64,000 nt of DNA. It comes from JAJCYL01 sp040222875. GTDB lineage: Bacteria > Bacteroidota > Bacteroidia > Cytophagales > Cyclobacteriaceae. Position numbers and translations under genes: made by a program. Location: positions 744,001 to 808,000 of the forward strand of contig JAVKCG010000053.1 of assembly GCA_040222875.1 (NCBI GenBank), in the 5' to 3' direction. Within the stretch, counting starts at the first letter, position 1. Each line of letters opens with the position of its first letter. Positions 1-10,200 of the stretch are shown piece by piece. The notes below the pieces were generated by a model. The model was not told where the DNA came from. It did no database searches and saw only the letters and a list, made by a program, of their open reading frames with translations.

Positions 1-647
1 CTGATGTGATCATTCGTCTGCCAGATAGCAAGAACATTATCATTGACTCCAAGGTGTCATTAGTGAGTTATGATAAATACGTAAATACTGAAGATGATGA
101 AGAAAAAGCCAGGCATCTAAAAGCTCATATTGCGGCCATTCGCTTTCATGTGAAAACATTGAGCGAAAAGAATTATCAGCAGTTATACAAGCTAGATAGT
201 CTGGATTATGTATTGATGTTCATCCCAATTGAGCCTTGCTTTTTGGTAGCCATCCAAAACGACCATCAGCTTTATGATGATGCCCACGATAAAAATATCA
301 TCATCGTAAGCCCAACGAATCTGATTGCGACCCTTCGTACAATTACCAGCATGTGGAAGCAAGAGTACCAGAACCAAAACGCCATGGAAATAGCCAGGCA
401 GGGTGGTTCTCTTTACGATAAATTTGTGGCGTTTACTGAAGAATTGCTCAAAGTTGGCAACTACCTCAAAAAATCGCAGTCTAGCTATGAAGATGCCATG
501 GGCAAACTCTCTACTGGAAAGGACAACCTGGTGAGAAAGACAGAACGTCTCAAAGAGTTAGGTGCCAAAACTTCCAAACAGCAGGATGAACGCATTTTGG
601 ATCGGTCTGCAGATGAGGAAGAGGTTGAGCAGAGGCAGTTGTTTTAA
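1..647 (+). CDS. rmuC: RmuC family DNA recombination protein, 3' end
   Basis: The gene enters from the left edge: the frame is open from base 3, so an apparent GTG at base 6 is internal. The visible 214 residues match the C-terminal half of the RmuC domain, a predicted nuclease-like protein that limits inversions and other rearrangements at short inverted repeats. The conserved run PDSKNIIIDSKVSL and the later FIPIEPCFLVAI and SPTNLIATLRT blocks are typical of the family. The tail after about residue 150 is coiled coil and ends in a charged stretch. The missing N-terminus should hold a membrane anchor and a long coiled coil. No partner gene is visible. Confidence 0.9.
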   Translation, partial: DVIIRLPDSKNIIIDSKVSLVSYDKYVNTEDDEEKARHLKAHIAAIRFHVKTLSEKNYQQLYKLDSLDYVLMFIPIEPCFLVAIQNDHQLYDDAHDKNIIIVSPTNLIATLRTITSMWKQEYQNQNAMEIARQGGSLYDKFVAFTEELLKVGNYLKKSQSSYEDAMGKLSTGKDNLVRKTERLKELGAKTSKQQDERILDRSADEEEVEQRQLF

Positions 648-678
648 TTAGTCTTTCAGTCAACGGTTTTACAGTCAA

Positions 679-752
679 CAGTCCACAGTTTTACAGGACA
701 TTTAGTCGTGTTGAAAATTCAATGTACCAGGAAGGTAGTCGACTGTGGACTG
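679..752. repeat. Inverted repeat in a CAGTC-rich spacer
   Basis: Arms CAGTCCACAGT (679-689) and ACTGTGGACTG (742-752) are a perfect 11-bp inverted repeat separated by 52 bp. The surrounding 260-bp spacer also repeats the words CAGTCAAC and TTTTACAG. The loop is too long and the T-run too poor for a normal intrinsic terminator. It may be a degenerate intergenic repeat family; the window holds only this one example. Confidence 0.5.
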
Positions 753-907
753 AATAACAGTGGACAAATCAAAGTCGAACCGTAGATCAGTTGGCCGTGG
801 ACATAAACTACCTCTCAACTAACCTAGCTCACCTACCAAATAAATCACGGAACTCTCCATTATCAATCAACGTTGTTTTCTTTTGTATTTAAATAACTAA
901 TCCACTC

Positions 908-3352
908 ATGCTCAAAAACTACCTTAAAGTAGCCATCCGCAACCTTCTAAAGCACAGAGTTTATTCAGCCATCAATATCGTAGGGCTAACCATGGGCCTG
1001 ACTTGTTGTCTGCTCATTTTAGTTTACATCACTGATGAATTGAGCTATGATAAATTCCATGAAAAGGCAGATCGAATCGTTCGATTGCAATACAACATCG
1101 ATCAATTCAATTTGGTACGTACACCGCCACCAATGGCCGATGGAATGCGGGAATACTTTTCTGAAATTGAGTCCATCGGTAGAATGTATGGTAGAAATGG
1201 CTCAATAGAAGTTGGATCAGGAAGTGATATTAAACGATTTGAAGAAGAGCGGTTGTTCTTTATAGATAGCACCCTATTTGATGTTTTTACTTTCAACATT
1301 ACTCAGGGGCAGCGGAATGTTTTATTAACAGAGCCCCACACTGTGATACTAAATGAAGAAATGGCCGGAAAGTATTTTGGAAACAATGATCCTGTAGGCC
1401 AGACTATCCGAGTCCAGGGACGACAGAGTTTCCGGGTGATCGCGGTGGCCGAAGATTTCCCTTCAAATTCACATTGGCATTTCAACATGTTAATGCCCTA
1501 CCATGATATGTACGCCATTGAACCTGAAAATGTGGGTGAGGCATTGGCCCAAAACCTTAGTGGCAATTGGCTGGTGTCACATTCACATACTTACATGACA
1601 CTTAAAGAACCATTATCTGGTAAAAATTCTATTGAAGTGAGGATGCCGGATTTTTTAGAGCAAAACCTTCCTGAAGGATTTGACAGGGGACAAACTTTCA
1701 ATTTGCAACCATTGTCGGATATCAGGCTTAATCAGGATGTGCAGGGTCAGATTGAGCCTGTAAGCAATCTTACCTACCTCTACATGTTTATCGGTATAGC
1801 GGTAGCTACATTATTGATCGCCTGCATCAATTTCATCAATTTGGCCACTGCCAGATCATTGCAGCGGGTAAAAGAGGTTGGTATGCGCAAAGTGATGGGA
1901 GCGTGGAAAACCCAACTGGTGTTTCAGTTTTTAGGGGAATCGCTTTTTATCAGTTTTATTGCATTTGTGATTGCGCTTGGGTTAGCGACTTTCTGTTTGC
2001 CAGCACTCAATGAACTTACAGACAAACAACTCACTTATCACTACTTTTTTGATCCGATGATTCTTTCGGGATTTTTTGGCCTGTTCTTGTTGACGGGTGT
2101 TTTAGCGGGTCTCTACCCTGCATTTTTTGTCACCAAAGTTCAACCCGCTTTGACGCTTAAGGGTATTATTCCAGGTTCTTTGACCAAGGGGATGTCTTTA
2201 CGCAGGGTTCTGGTAATTATTCAGTTTACGGTGGCCATTGTTCTGATCTCCGGCACTGTGATCATCCATAATCAGATGGAACTTTTTAGAAGCCGACCAC
2301 TTGGTTTTCAAAAGGAGCAGATCGTCAACATTCCGTTGTTCAGCCCCAATTTCAATAATGTTTTTGGTGGTGTGGATGGTAATATGCGCCAAAGGCTGAA
2401 CACTTTTGAAGAAGAGATTGCTAACAATCCCGCGGTGCTCAATTCAACACTCACGGAGTTTCCAATGGGTTTTGGTGCAGCAAGGCATGTAGTCATTCCT
2501 CAAGGTTTTACAGATGAAAACTCTTTATTGGCTGCTGCACTAGGTGTGGATTACGATTTCCTTAAAACCTTCAAGGTTGATTTGATTGCTGGTCGTGGTT
2601 TTGATAAATCATTTGGCACTGATCACACCTCTGCCATGATCATTAATGAAAAGGCCATTGAAACATTCAACTTTGGTTCGGTTGATGAAGCGATTGGTAA
2701 GGATATCAATATGGAAGGCAAAGAGGCTAAAGTTATTGGTATTGTGAAGGACTTCAACTTTGAACCACTTCAGGGTGATATTGAACCCCTGATACTTCAC
2801 ATTCAGGTGCCCACATTCACAACCCTGGCAGTGAATATCCAAAATGTAAATATTCCACAAACGCTTTCTTTTCTTGAAGAAAAATGGAATGCCAGCTTTC
2901 CTGAAAAGAGCTTTGATTACGATTTTCTTGATGAGCAATTAGCGACCAATTATGAACAAGAGGAGCGTTTAGGGCAGATCATTAATTATTTCGCTGCACT
3001 GGCCATATTGATATCATGCCTTGGTTCTTATGGTCTGGTCATGTTCCTGGCTCAGCAAAAAATGAAAGAAATTGGCATTAGAAAAGTATTAGGGGCAAGC
3101 ATCAAAAATATTGTTGTTATGCTGTCCCGAGATTTTGTGTTGTTGATAGGAATTTCATTCTTGATATCTGTTCCGGTTGCTTATTATTTTATGAATGACT
3201 GGTTGAGTGGGTTCACTTATCGGGTAGATATCGGTCTCATGAATTTTATGATCGCTTTGGCAGCTACATTAACGGTTGTTCTTTTAACAATAAGTTATCA
3301 GGCTATCAAATCCGCTATTGCTAATCCGATTGTTTCATTAAGGCAGGAATAG
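908..3352 (+). CDS. FtsX/MacB-like ABC transporter permease
   Basis: An 814-residue inner-membrane protein with the eight-helix layout of large Bacteroidota FtsX-like permeases. A first membrane segment lies at about residues 20-42, followed by a MacB-type periplasmic domain to about 280. The first FtsX core holds three helices (about 290-410, with RVKEVGMRKVMGA), then comes another helix near 435-455, a second periplasmic domain, and a C-terminal FtsX core (KEIGIRKVLGAS). Such proteins usually work with a LolD/MacB-type ATPase in mechanotransmission, lipoprotein or peptide export; no ATPase gene is adjacent. A second member of the family (820 residues) lies about 47 kb downstream. Substrate unknown. 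Confidence 0.9.
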   Translation: MLKNYLKVAIRNLLKHRVYSAINIVGLTMGLTCCLLILVYITDELSYDKFHEKADRIVRLQYNIDQFNLVRTPPPMADGMREYFSEIESIGRMYGRNGSIEVGSGSDIKRFEEERLFFIDSTLFDVFTFNITQGQRNVLLTEPHTVILNEEMAGKYFGNNDPVGQTIRVQGRQSFRVIAVAEDFPSNSHWHFNMLMPYHDMYAIEPENVGEALAQNLSGNWLVSHSHTYMTLKEPLSGKNSIEVRMPDFLEQNLPEGFDRGQTFNLQPLSDIRLNQDVQGQIEPVSNLTYLYMFIGIAVATLLIACINFINLATARSLQRVKEVGMRKVMGAWKTQLVFQFLGESLFISFIAFVIALGLATFCLPALNELTDKQLTYHYFFDPMILSGFFGLFLLTGVLAGLYPAFFVTKVQPALTLKGIIPGSLTKGMSLRRVLVIIQFTVAIVLISGTVIIHNQMELFRSRPLGFQKEQIVNIPLFSPNFNNVFGGVDGNMRQRLNTFEEEIANNPAVLNSTLTEFPMGFGAARHVVIPQGFTDENSLLAAALGVDYDFLKTFKVDLIAGRGFDKSFGTDHTSAMIINEKAIETFNFGSVDEAIGKDINMEGKEAKVIGIVKDFNFEPLQGDIEPLILHIQVPTFTTLAVNIQNVNIPQTLSFLEEKWNASFPEKSFDYDFLDEQLATNYEQEERLGQIINYFAALAILISCLGSYGLVMFLAQQKMKEIGIRKVLGASIKNIVVMLSRDFVLLIGISFLISVPVAYYFMNDWLSGFTYRVDIGLMNFMIALAATLTVVLLTISYQAIKSAIANPIVSLRQE

Positions 3353-3408
3353 CAATGTGAATTAGCACTATTTAACCGGTGGGGTTATAGCAATCTTATA
3401 ACAACCAC

Positions 3409-3416
3409 TACCTTTG
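3409..3416 (+). promoter_or_regulatory. Bacteroidota-type -7 element
   Basis: TACCTTTG fits TAnnTTTG and lies 26 bp before the next ATG. No clear -33 TTG is present. An AAGGAG at 3431-3436, six bases before the ATG, is an unusually good Shine-Dalgarno sequence for this phylum. Confidence 0.5.
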
Positions 3417-3442
3417 CATCTTTAAAATTTAAGGAGTCAAAG

Positions 3443-4360
3443 ATGTCAGAAGTAGAAAACCAGCAACCATCTAAAAAACCAAATAAAACTAATTATTTAG
3501 CTATCATTTTGGGTGTAGCACTTGTATCACTGGGCGTAATCTTGTATTTGAATTACCAGGAAAAAGTTAAGGTGGAAAGTGAATTGGCACTGACGGATGC
3601 TGAATTAGAGCAGGCCTACTTTCAATTAGATTCCATTGGTGATGAGCTGAATGAGCGAATTCTTACTATCTCTCAGTTGGGTGGGGATATCGATTCTTTG
3701 GTGGCTGTAAAAAAGCAGTTGGAAACTGAGAAGGAGCAAATCAGGAATCGTACCAACAAGGAAATTGGCGCTTTGAAATCCAGGGTAGAAGGCTACCGTG
3801 AATTATTGGTGGCCAAAGATGAGGAAATTGAAAAATTAAGGGCAATCAATGATGTATTGGTAACAGAAAATACAGAACTGAAAACCCAGGCGAATGAATT
3901 GAATCAAAATATCAGAAATCTCAGCGAGACGAAATCAGAGCTGGAGCAAAAAGTTGCTGTTGCTGGCCAATTGGAGATTGAGGACATGAAAATTGTTGCG
4001 ATCAACTCACGGGGGAAAGAGCGGGAAGACGATTTCAAAAACCGCCATATTGATAAACTTAGGATTGAATTCGCTGTGAGCGAAAATCAGGTGGCAGAAA
4101 TTGAAAGCAAGGACATTATGGTTAGGGTAATTGCACCCGATGGTAATGTGCTTTTTGATGTTGCCAGAGGTTCGGGGTCATTTGTATTCGAAGGCAGGGA
4201 AATGTTCTTCACAGCAAAACAGGAAATCTTGTATGATAGATCTCGCCAAAAGATGAGCTTCCTTTACAATAAAGGCAGCGATTATGTAACAGGCCTGCAC
4301 AAAATCGAGGTTTATACGGATGATTACTTAATGGGGCAGGGCAGTTTTACTGTGAGGTAA
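3443..4360 (+). CDS. Membrane-anchored coiled-coil protein of unknown function
   Basis: A 305-residue protein with a short basic cytoplasmic N-terminus, one membrane helix at about residues 20-40, a long coiled coil from about 45 to 180 (dense E/K/L/Q heptads), and a C-terminal beta-rich domain of about 120 residues. The topology suggests the coiled coil and C-terminal domain face the periplasm. I do not recognise the C-terminal domain as a named family. The gene has its own promoter-like box and a clear Shine-Dalgarno sequence. Its last 14 bases overlap the end of the convergent flavoprotein gene. A role in envelope organisation is only a guess. Confidence 0.8.
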   Translation: MSEVENQQPSKKPNKTNYLAIILGVALVSLGVILYLNYQEKVKVESELALTDAELEQAYFQLDSIGDELNERILTISQLGGDIDSLVAVKKQLETEKEQIRNRTNKEIGALKSRVEGYRELLVAKDEEIEKLRAINDVLVTENTELKTQANELNQNIRNLSETKSELEQKVAVAGQLEIEDMKIVAINSRGKEREDDFKNRHIDKLRIEFAVSENQVAEIESKDIMVRVIAPDGNVLFDVARGSGSFVFEGREMFFTAKQEILYDRSRQKMSFLYNKGSDYVTGLHKIEVYTDDYLMGQGSFTVR

Positions 4361-5561
4361 TTGCCTCACTTACCAGCCAGCCAGTCGTCCAGCATGCCTG
4401 AAAGTTAAAACCACCGGTGAGGGCATCGATATCCAGCACCTCTCCTGCGAAATAAAGCCCTGGATGGTTTTTGCTTTGCATTGTTTCCAAGTTGACTTCT
4501 GATATATCAACTCCGCCGCAGGTTACAAACTCTTCCTTAAAAGTGCTTTTACCCGATACCCCAAACTTCGCCTGAGTTAATTCTTCAGTTAATTTATTTA
4601 TGGCCTTATTGGAGAGTTCTCCAAAAGTTTGATCAGCTGAAATGTTACAAACATCAAGCAACCTGGCCCAGTATCTGTTTGGGATTTCTTGAAACGAATA
4701 TTTCGTAATGAACTTATTAGGATTTGTAAGCTTTTTTTCCTGAAAGAAGTCGACCAGACCTTGGGGCTTTGATCCAGGGAAGAAATTTACCAGAATACTG
4801 AATTTGTAATTCAGCTTTTCAAGTTCCCTTGCTGCAAAAGCTGAAAGTTTCAAAACTGCTGGGCCGCTCAGTCCCCAATGCGTGATGAGCAAGGGACCAT
4901 TCGTTTCGAACCTGGTCTTAGTGATTTTGATCCCGACATTTTGAAAACTGATACCTGGTAAATCTTTCAGTCGTTGATCAGAAATATTGAAAGTAAAAAG
5001 TGACGGAACCGGTGAGTTGATTTTCAGACCTAGTTGTCTCAATTTTTCCCAGAAAGCATTTGAGGAGCCGGTCGCAATAATTACAGAACCTGCCTTAAAT
5101 TCCTTTTCATTGGCTTCAATAATCCAAGTGCCATCCTTTGCCATTTTGAGGGATTTGACCGAACAATTCCTGAGAATCTTCACTCCATGCTTTTCACATT
5201 CACCTTCAAAACAATCAATCACAGTCTGTGAAGAATTTGATTGCGGAAACATCCTTAGGTCAGGTTCAGTTTTGGTTTTCACACCCCGCTCAGAGAGCCA
5301 CTTTACCATGTCATCTGTACCGAATTGCTGCAATGGCTTGTAGAGTTTTTTTTGTCCACGGGGATAAAATTTCACGAGTTCACCCACCTTGTCCCTGGCA
5401 TTGGTGACATTGCACCTACCTCCACCTGATACCTTTACCTTACTTAAAACTTTGCTGGTTTTTTCAAGAATAGTTACCTGAAGCTTTGGGTTCTTTTTGG
5501 CAATGTTGCAGGCTGCAAAATACCCTGCTGCTCCGCCTCCGATGATAATTACCTGCTTCAG
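4347..5561 (-). CDS. BaiN/HI0933-type NAD(P)/FAD-dependent oxidoreductase, apparent CTG start
   Basis: A 404-residue flavoprotein of the HI0933/YhiN (BaiN) family. The FAD-binding motif IIIGGGAAGYFAA is at the very N-terminus, followed by the family motif VSGGGRCNVTNA near residue 50 and the C-terminal signature PGLYFAGEVLDIDALTGGFNFQ. The frame is closed by TGA two codons before CTG AAG CAG GTA, so the only start giving a full domain is this CTG; homologues normally begin MKQV- or similar. The first standard start in frame (GTG at 5387) would delete the whole dinucleotide-binding fold. The SIMPL gene lies 26 bp upstream on the same strand. In gut bacteria BaiN reduces bile-acid intermediates, but most members have no known substrate. 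Confidence 0.85.
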   Translation of the reverse strand: MKQVIIIGGGAAGYFAACNIAKKNPKLQVTILEKTSKVLSKVKVSGGGRCNVTNARDKVGELVKFYPRGQKKLYKPLQQFGTDDMVKWLSERGVKTKTEPDLRMFPQSNSSQTVIDCFEGECEKHGVKILRNCSVKSLKMAKDGTWIIEANEKEFKAGSVIIATGSSNAFWEKLRQLGLKINSPVPSLFTFNISDQRLKDLPGISFQNVGIKITKTRFETNGPLLITHWGLSGPAVLKLSAFAARELEKLNYKFSILVNFFPGSKPQGLVDFFQEKKLTNPNKFITKYSFQEIPNRYWARLLDVCNISADQTFGELSNKAINKLTEELTQAKFGVSGKSTFKEEFVTCGGVDISEVNLETMQSKNHPGLYFAGEVLDIDALTGGFNFQACWTTGWLVSEAITSQ

Positions 5562-5587
5562 TTCTCAAGAATTATTGCTGATAAAAT

Positions 5588-6292
5588 TCAATCCTCTAAC
5601 AAATACTCAATTGTTGTAACCACCCGAACTTTCTTTTTATGAGGGGAATTGAGATCACGATTGCTGATGGTGAATAGCCCCTGGTCGGCCCTGCGAATTT
5701 TATTAATGTCTGAACCAGAGTCTTCAGCGAATTTTTGAGCTGCCTGTCTGGCGTTGAGGGTTGCCTCTTCAATCATTTCAGGTTTGATGTCATTAAGCCT
5801 GGTAAACAAAAATTGCACCCTCGCATCATAATTTTCCTGAGCGATTACTACTCCAAGATCTATCAGCTCATTTAAGCGTGACATGGTTTGCCTAACAAGA
5901 TCAACTTGTTCAGAATTTACTGTAATGCGGCCCTGGCCCAGATATCGAAAGGGTTGATTGTTTCCAGCATAATATCCAGTGGCTTGGTTATCAGTAACTG
6001 TTGAAACTCCAATGCTGACTTCCTCACTTCCAAATCCAGCCCTTGTTAGAAAATCCTGAATTAATCTCGCTTCCGACTGTATCGTTGAATTCACAGTTTT
6101 AAGATTATTTCCTGGTTCGTTAAAAACAATAGGCCAGATGGCCATATCGGCATCCACTTCTTTTTCTGCTAAACCCTTTACAGTTACATACCGATCTAAT
6201 GACCTCGCTTTGAAGAAACCGTTGCCAATAAAAAAACCGCCCAAAGCCAGACCAAGGGCGGTAATTATTGACGGAATAATTTTATTGCTCAT
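5588..6292 (-). CDS. SIMPL (DUF541) domain protein
   Basis: A 234-residue protein with an N-terminal signal-anchor helix (about residues 5-26) and a SIMPL/DUF541 domain over the rest, with the typical opening RYVTVKGLAEKEVDADMAIW. Family members (for example E. coli YggE) are periplasmic or membrane-anchored and are linked to oxidative stress and channel-like oligomers; the biochemical role is unsettled. Its start overlaps the end of the dienelactone-hydrolase-like gene by 11 bp, so the two are co-transcribed and probably translationally coupled. Confidence 0.88.
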   Translation of the reverse strand: MSNKIIPSIITALGLALGGFFIGNGFFKARSLDRYVTVKGLAEKEVDADMAIWPIVFNEPGNNLKTVNSTIQSEARLIQDFLTRAGFGSEEVSIGVSTVTDNQATGYYAGNNQPFRYLGQGRITVNSEQVDLVRQTMSRLNELIDLGVVIAQENYDARVQFLFTRLNDIKPEMIEEATLNARQAAQKFAEDSGSDINKIRRADQGLFTISNRDLNSPHKKKVRVVTTIEYLLED

Positions 6293-7160
6293 CTACAGAT
6301 GCTGTATTATAATCAAATATTTGATCAAAAAACTCCTGCATCTTTGCCCATGATTGCTGATCGGCATCTTCATTGTACGCCAAAGGCAAATTGAACTTCT
6401 CACCGTTTTCTGTAGCTGCAGGATTGGTAAACGCATGTTGCGCACCTTCATAGTTCACAAATTCATATGCAACACCAGCGGATTCCATCTCATCCTTGAA
6501 ATTTTGGATTTGATCTTCTGGCACAAACGGATCATCAGCCCCATTGAGTGCCAGGACCCTTGCCATCACCTGACCAGGCTGTGCAGGAGCTTGGGTACCC
6601 AAACTACCATGGAAACTAACCACGCCATCAAGGTCTTTTCCAACCCTGGCCATGTGCAACACAACTGCTCCACCAAAGCAATAACCTATGGCAGCTATTT
6701 TGTCAGTGTCAGTTACGTTTTGTGATTTAACTACCTCTACAGCAGCATCAAACCTCGCTTGTGCCAATTCTATGTCAGACAACGCTTCTCGCATAAATTT
6801 CTGTGCATTTTCTGGATGATCGGCGGTTTTGCCATCACCATACATATCAATTGACATGGCTACATAGCCCATCTCGGCCAATTGTTTTGCCCTGCTTCTT
6901 GGGTAGTCGTTGTGACCCCACCACTCATGTACTACCAAAATTGCTGGCCTTTTGCCTTCTATGTCGGCATCATAAGCCAGATAGCCTTTCATGTTAAGCG
7001 AGTCATACTGGTAGTCAATTTCTTGTTCTACAATGCCCTTTGGTTCCGGAGTTTCAACTTCCTCAGTCTTCTCTTTTTGAGCTGGGCCACATGCGGTAAA
7101 AATTCCAAAAATTCCGATGATCATTAACGAGAACATCAGCTTTAAAAAATTTGAATTCAT
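6282..7160 (-). CDS. Dienelactone hydrolase family lipoprotein
   Basis: A 292-residue alpha/beta hydrolase. The N-terminus is a lipoprotein signal peptide with the candidate acylated cysteine at residue 24 (FTACGP), followed by a Glu/Pro-rich linker. The catalytic set is visible: nucleophile Cys161 in GYCFGG, acid Asp209/210 in GADDP and His242 in GAQHAF. The WWGHNDYPR motif near residue 80 is typical of the family. Likely an envelope-attached esterase acting on a small ester or lactone; the true substrate cannot be read from sequence. It is first in a run with the SIMPL and flavoprotein genes, with a TATCTTTA box just upstream that resembles a -7 element. Confidence 0.88.
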   Translation of the reverse strand: MNSNFLKLMFSLMIIGIFGIFTACGPAQKEKTEEVETPEPKGIVEQEIDYQYDSLNMKGYLAYDADIEGKRPAILVVHEWWGHNDYPRSRAKQLAEMGYVAMSIDMYGDGKTADHPENAQKFMREALSDIELAQARFDAAVEVVKSQNVTDTDKIAAIGYCFGGAVVLHMARVGKDLDGVVSFHGSLGTQAPAQPGQVMARVLALNGADDPFVPEDQIQNFKDEMESAGVAYEFVNYEGAQHAFTNPAATENGEKFNLPLAYNEDADQQSWAKMQEFFDQIFDYNTASVDEQ

Positions 7161-7225
7161 TTCCTTTTATAGGTTGATTAAGCGGCTAAAGATAGGAAAT
7201 GACATGGCAATTAGCAGTTCTGAGA

Positions 7226-10200
7226 TCAATTTTCCTCATACTCGAATTGTTTGTTAGGGTAGGAGGGCGCTTTTGGTACTGTGATCGGCTGTTTTCTAAT
7301 TTTTTCCAATAAGTGATCAATTGCTGCATCAAGCTGTGAGTCTTTCCCATTAAAGGTTTCATTTGGAAGATTGTCAACAATTATATCCGGATCAACACCG
7401 TGGCCTTCGATTAGCCATTCGCCTTCAGGCCCATAAACACCAAATTCTGCTGCTGAAGCGATGCCGTCGTCTACCAATCGGTTACTGCTACTGAGCCAGA
7501 TTTCACCTCCCCAGGTGCGGGTGCCAATCAACTCACCTAGCTCCAAACGCCGAAAACCTTCAGCAAATGCCTCACCGTCGGAGGCTGTCTCCTCATTGAT
7601 GATACTGACCATGTAGCCCCTAAAGGCGTATTGCATATTCCAGTAAGGCCGCCCTTCCCGACCTTGCCAGTACATCCAGGCTTTCCGCATAAGTTTTTCC
7701 AGTACCCAACTGTCGATGTTGCCACCTGTGTTGTGTCGTACATCAATTATGAGTCCTTGGCGATTAAATGCCGGATAAAAATCCTTAACAAATTCTATGT
7801 AATTGCGGCCACTCATGCCGCTTAAATGGATATAACCGATCTCACCATTGCTTTTTTCATCTACCATTTTCCTTCGGGAGAGCTTCCAGTCGGCATAACG
7901 TAGATTGCGTTCCTCCCTGGCAGTGATGGGTTTTACAATTTCATCAAAGCTGGCACCGGAGGCCGTTTTAATTGAAAGCCTAACCTGTTTGTTCGCTTGA
8001 TTTCTCAGTAAATCTGAAATGTGATCGACAGATAAAGTTGAAACCCCGTTGATGGCAGTGATGATATCCCCCTGTTTTATCTTAACATTTGGCTTACTAA
8101 GGGGTCCAAGTGCTTCGGGATAATCCGGATCACTTTGATATATCTGCTCAATCAAATAGCCGCCCTGAGCATCATTTCTCGTAAATGTTACACCTAAAGA
8201 AGCTACTTCAATTTCTACCTCTGGTTTGCGTTTATCCCTTGAGCGCACAAAGTGGTGCAGTGCAGATAATTCGCCTACCATATGTGAAATCAGGTCATCT
8301 AATTCGTCCCTGTCTGAAATTCTTTCAACGAGGGGCAAATGCTTGTCTAGTTGAGCCTGCCAATTGACGTTGTGCATGTTTTTATCATAGAAATAATCCC
8401 GCATCAGGCGCCAGGCATCTACGAACATTTGCCTCCATTCATCTTTCGGATCTACTTCAAATTTCCAATTAGACAAATCCACTCGGTCTTTTTCCTTATC
8501 CAGTTCATAGTCATCTGCTTCTCGAACAAATAAGGCATTGTTGGTCTCAACTAAAAGTGTTGATCCATCATCAGAAAGCTCATAACTGGAGATGTCTTTT
8601 GCAATCGCTACAGCAGGGTTATCTGACTCATTAGAAATTTTCAAAGCGAACAAATCGCTCTTGGAGTCTGGTGTAGATGCTGTTTCAATCCAAAAGAGGT
8701 ATTCTTCATTGACAGATAGTTGCGATCGGTTTCCTCCGCCAATAGGCACTTCGTATAGCCGGTTTTCAAGTCCATTAATATTCAACGGATTTGACGGGTT
8801 ATCATAAACCAGTTGTCTTTTCTTTTTCGACTTTATGGGCTCCTCTGAATCAGCCTGCAAGTTGCTCAATTCATTTTCTTCTTTAAATGGAAAATCAGAC
8901 CCACCTTTTAAATCAAGTGCAAATATTTTCGTGGTTTTATCATAAAAAGGCTCTGGTTGCCTCGGGCCCCATGGGCTGCCAACGATGGTTTCGAAATTTC
9001 GATCTGATAAAAAATAAAGCCAATCACCATCTGGGCTCCATGCAGGGCCGTAGCTATCAAGTCGATCGGTGGTGACCTTCTTTTTCACATTGCTCTGTAC
9101 ATTGAAAATTTGCAGCAGCGAATTGTTATTTTCTGCGGGTGCAGAATAAGCCAACCACTTACTATCAGGCGACCAACTCAACGCACCAAAACCAAAGAAT
9201 TCTGAATGATCTACTAACCTTACTTCGCTGGTGGCATTGTTGATGATTTTCAGGTTGTACTCTTTATTCCAAAAAGCTGTGAAACCCCCGTTAGGCGAAA
9301 TGACCATATCCATAATCAGGGATTTTTCGCCTTTGGACAATTGTTTAGGCAGATTCATTCCATTATCAGCAGCACCCCAAAACTCTACCTCCCCCGACTC
9401 ATCTGATAAAAAAATGAGCTCATCAGAATCACCTTGAAATTGTGCATTCCTATAACGGATACCATCTTTTTTGGTCACCTCTACAAACCGACCCTGCTTA
9501 ATCGGCGAACTAAATACTTTCCCTCTTGAGGTTATAGCCACTTTCTCTCCATTGGCCGAAATATGAACGTCAGAAATTTGATCAACTGCATTGGTAATCC
9601 ACTGGCTGCGTTGCTGATCAAAATCTGAGGGCAGCGTAATTTCCAGCTTACGCTCTTGATTTGTTTGGACATCAAATAGATACAGATCAGCTCCTTTCTG
9701 ATACACTACTCGGCCTCCTTGTGCATCAGGTTCCTTAAGGTCCCAACCCTTTGAAGTTGTTCGCTGTAGCCAACCAACTTTCTCACCAAGTGGCATTGAA
9801 TACAAGTTCATGGTGCCATCATTATCACACAAAAAGAACAGGTCATTTCCCTGGATCATCGGGTTTTTGGAAGTACCGGGATAGTAGGTGGTTAGACCCT
9901 CTGCTTCATTTGTAAAATCGAACTTCCAGAGGTTTTGGGCAGTACCGCCCTTATACCTTTTTGTCTGGCTCCCTTGAAAAGGCTGCCGAACAAAATAGAG
10001 TTGCGACATGTCATTGGTGTAGGCGCCATCACTGGCTTGATCTAAAGGAACCCGCTCATATTCAAGTGTATTTGGATCAACCAAGACGAGTTGCGTGTTA
10101 GGGAGTGTGGAGTAATGTTGGGTGCTATAAATTACCCGGTTGTCAGGGGTCCAACCGATAACGCTAGCCCTTTCACCATCATATGTCAACCTTTTAGGCA

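Noticed and set aside
5387..5389. GTG at 5387 as the flavoprotein start
   Set aside because: It would remove the FAD-binding motif and the VSGGGRCNVTNA block that define the family.
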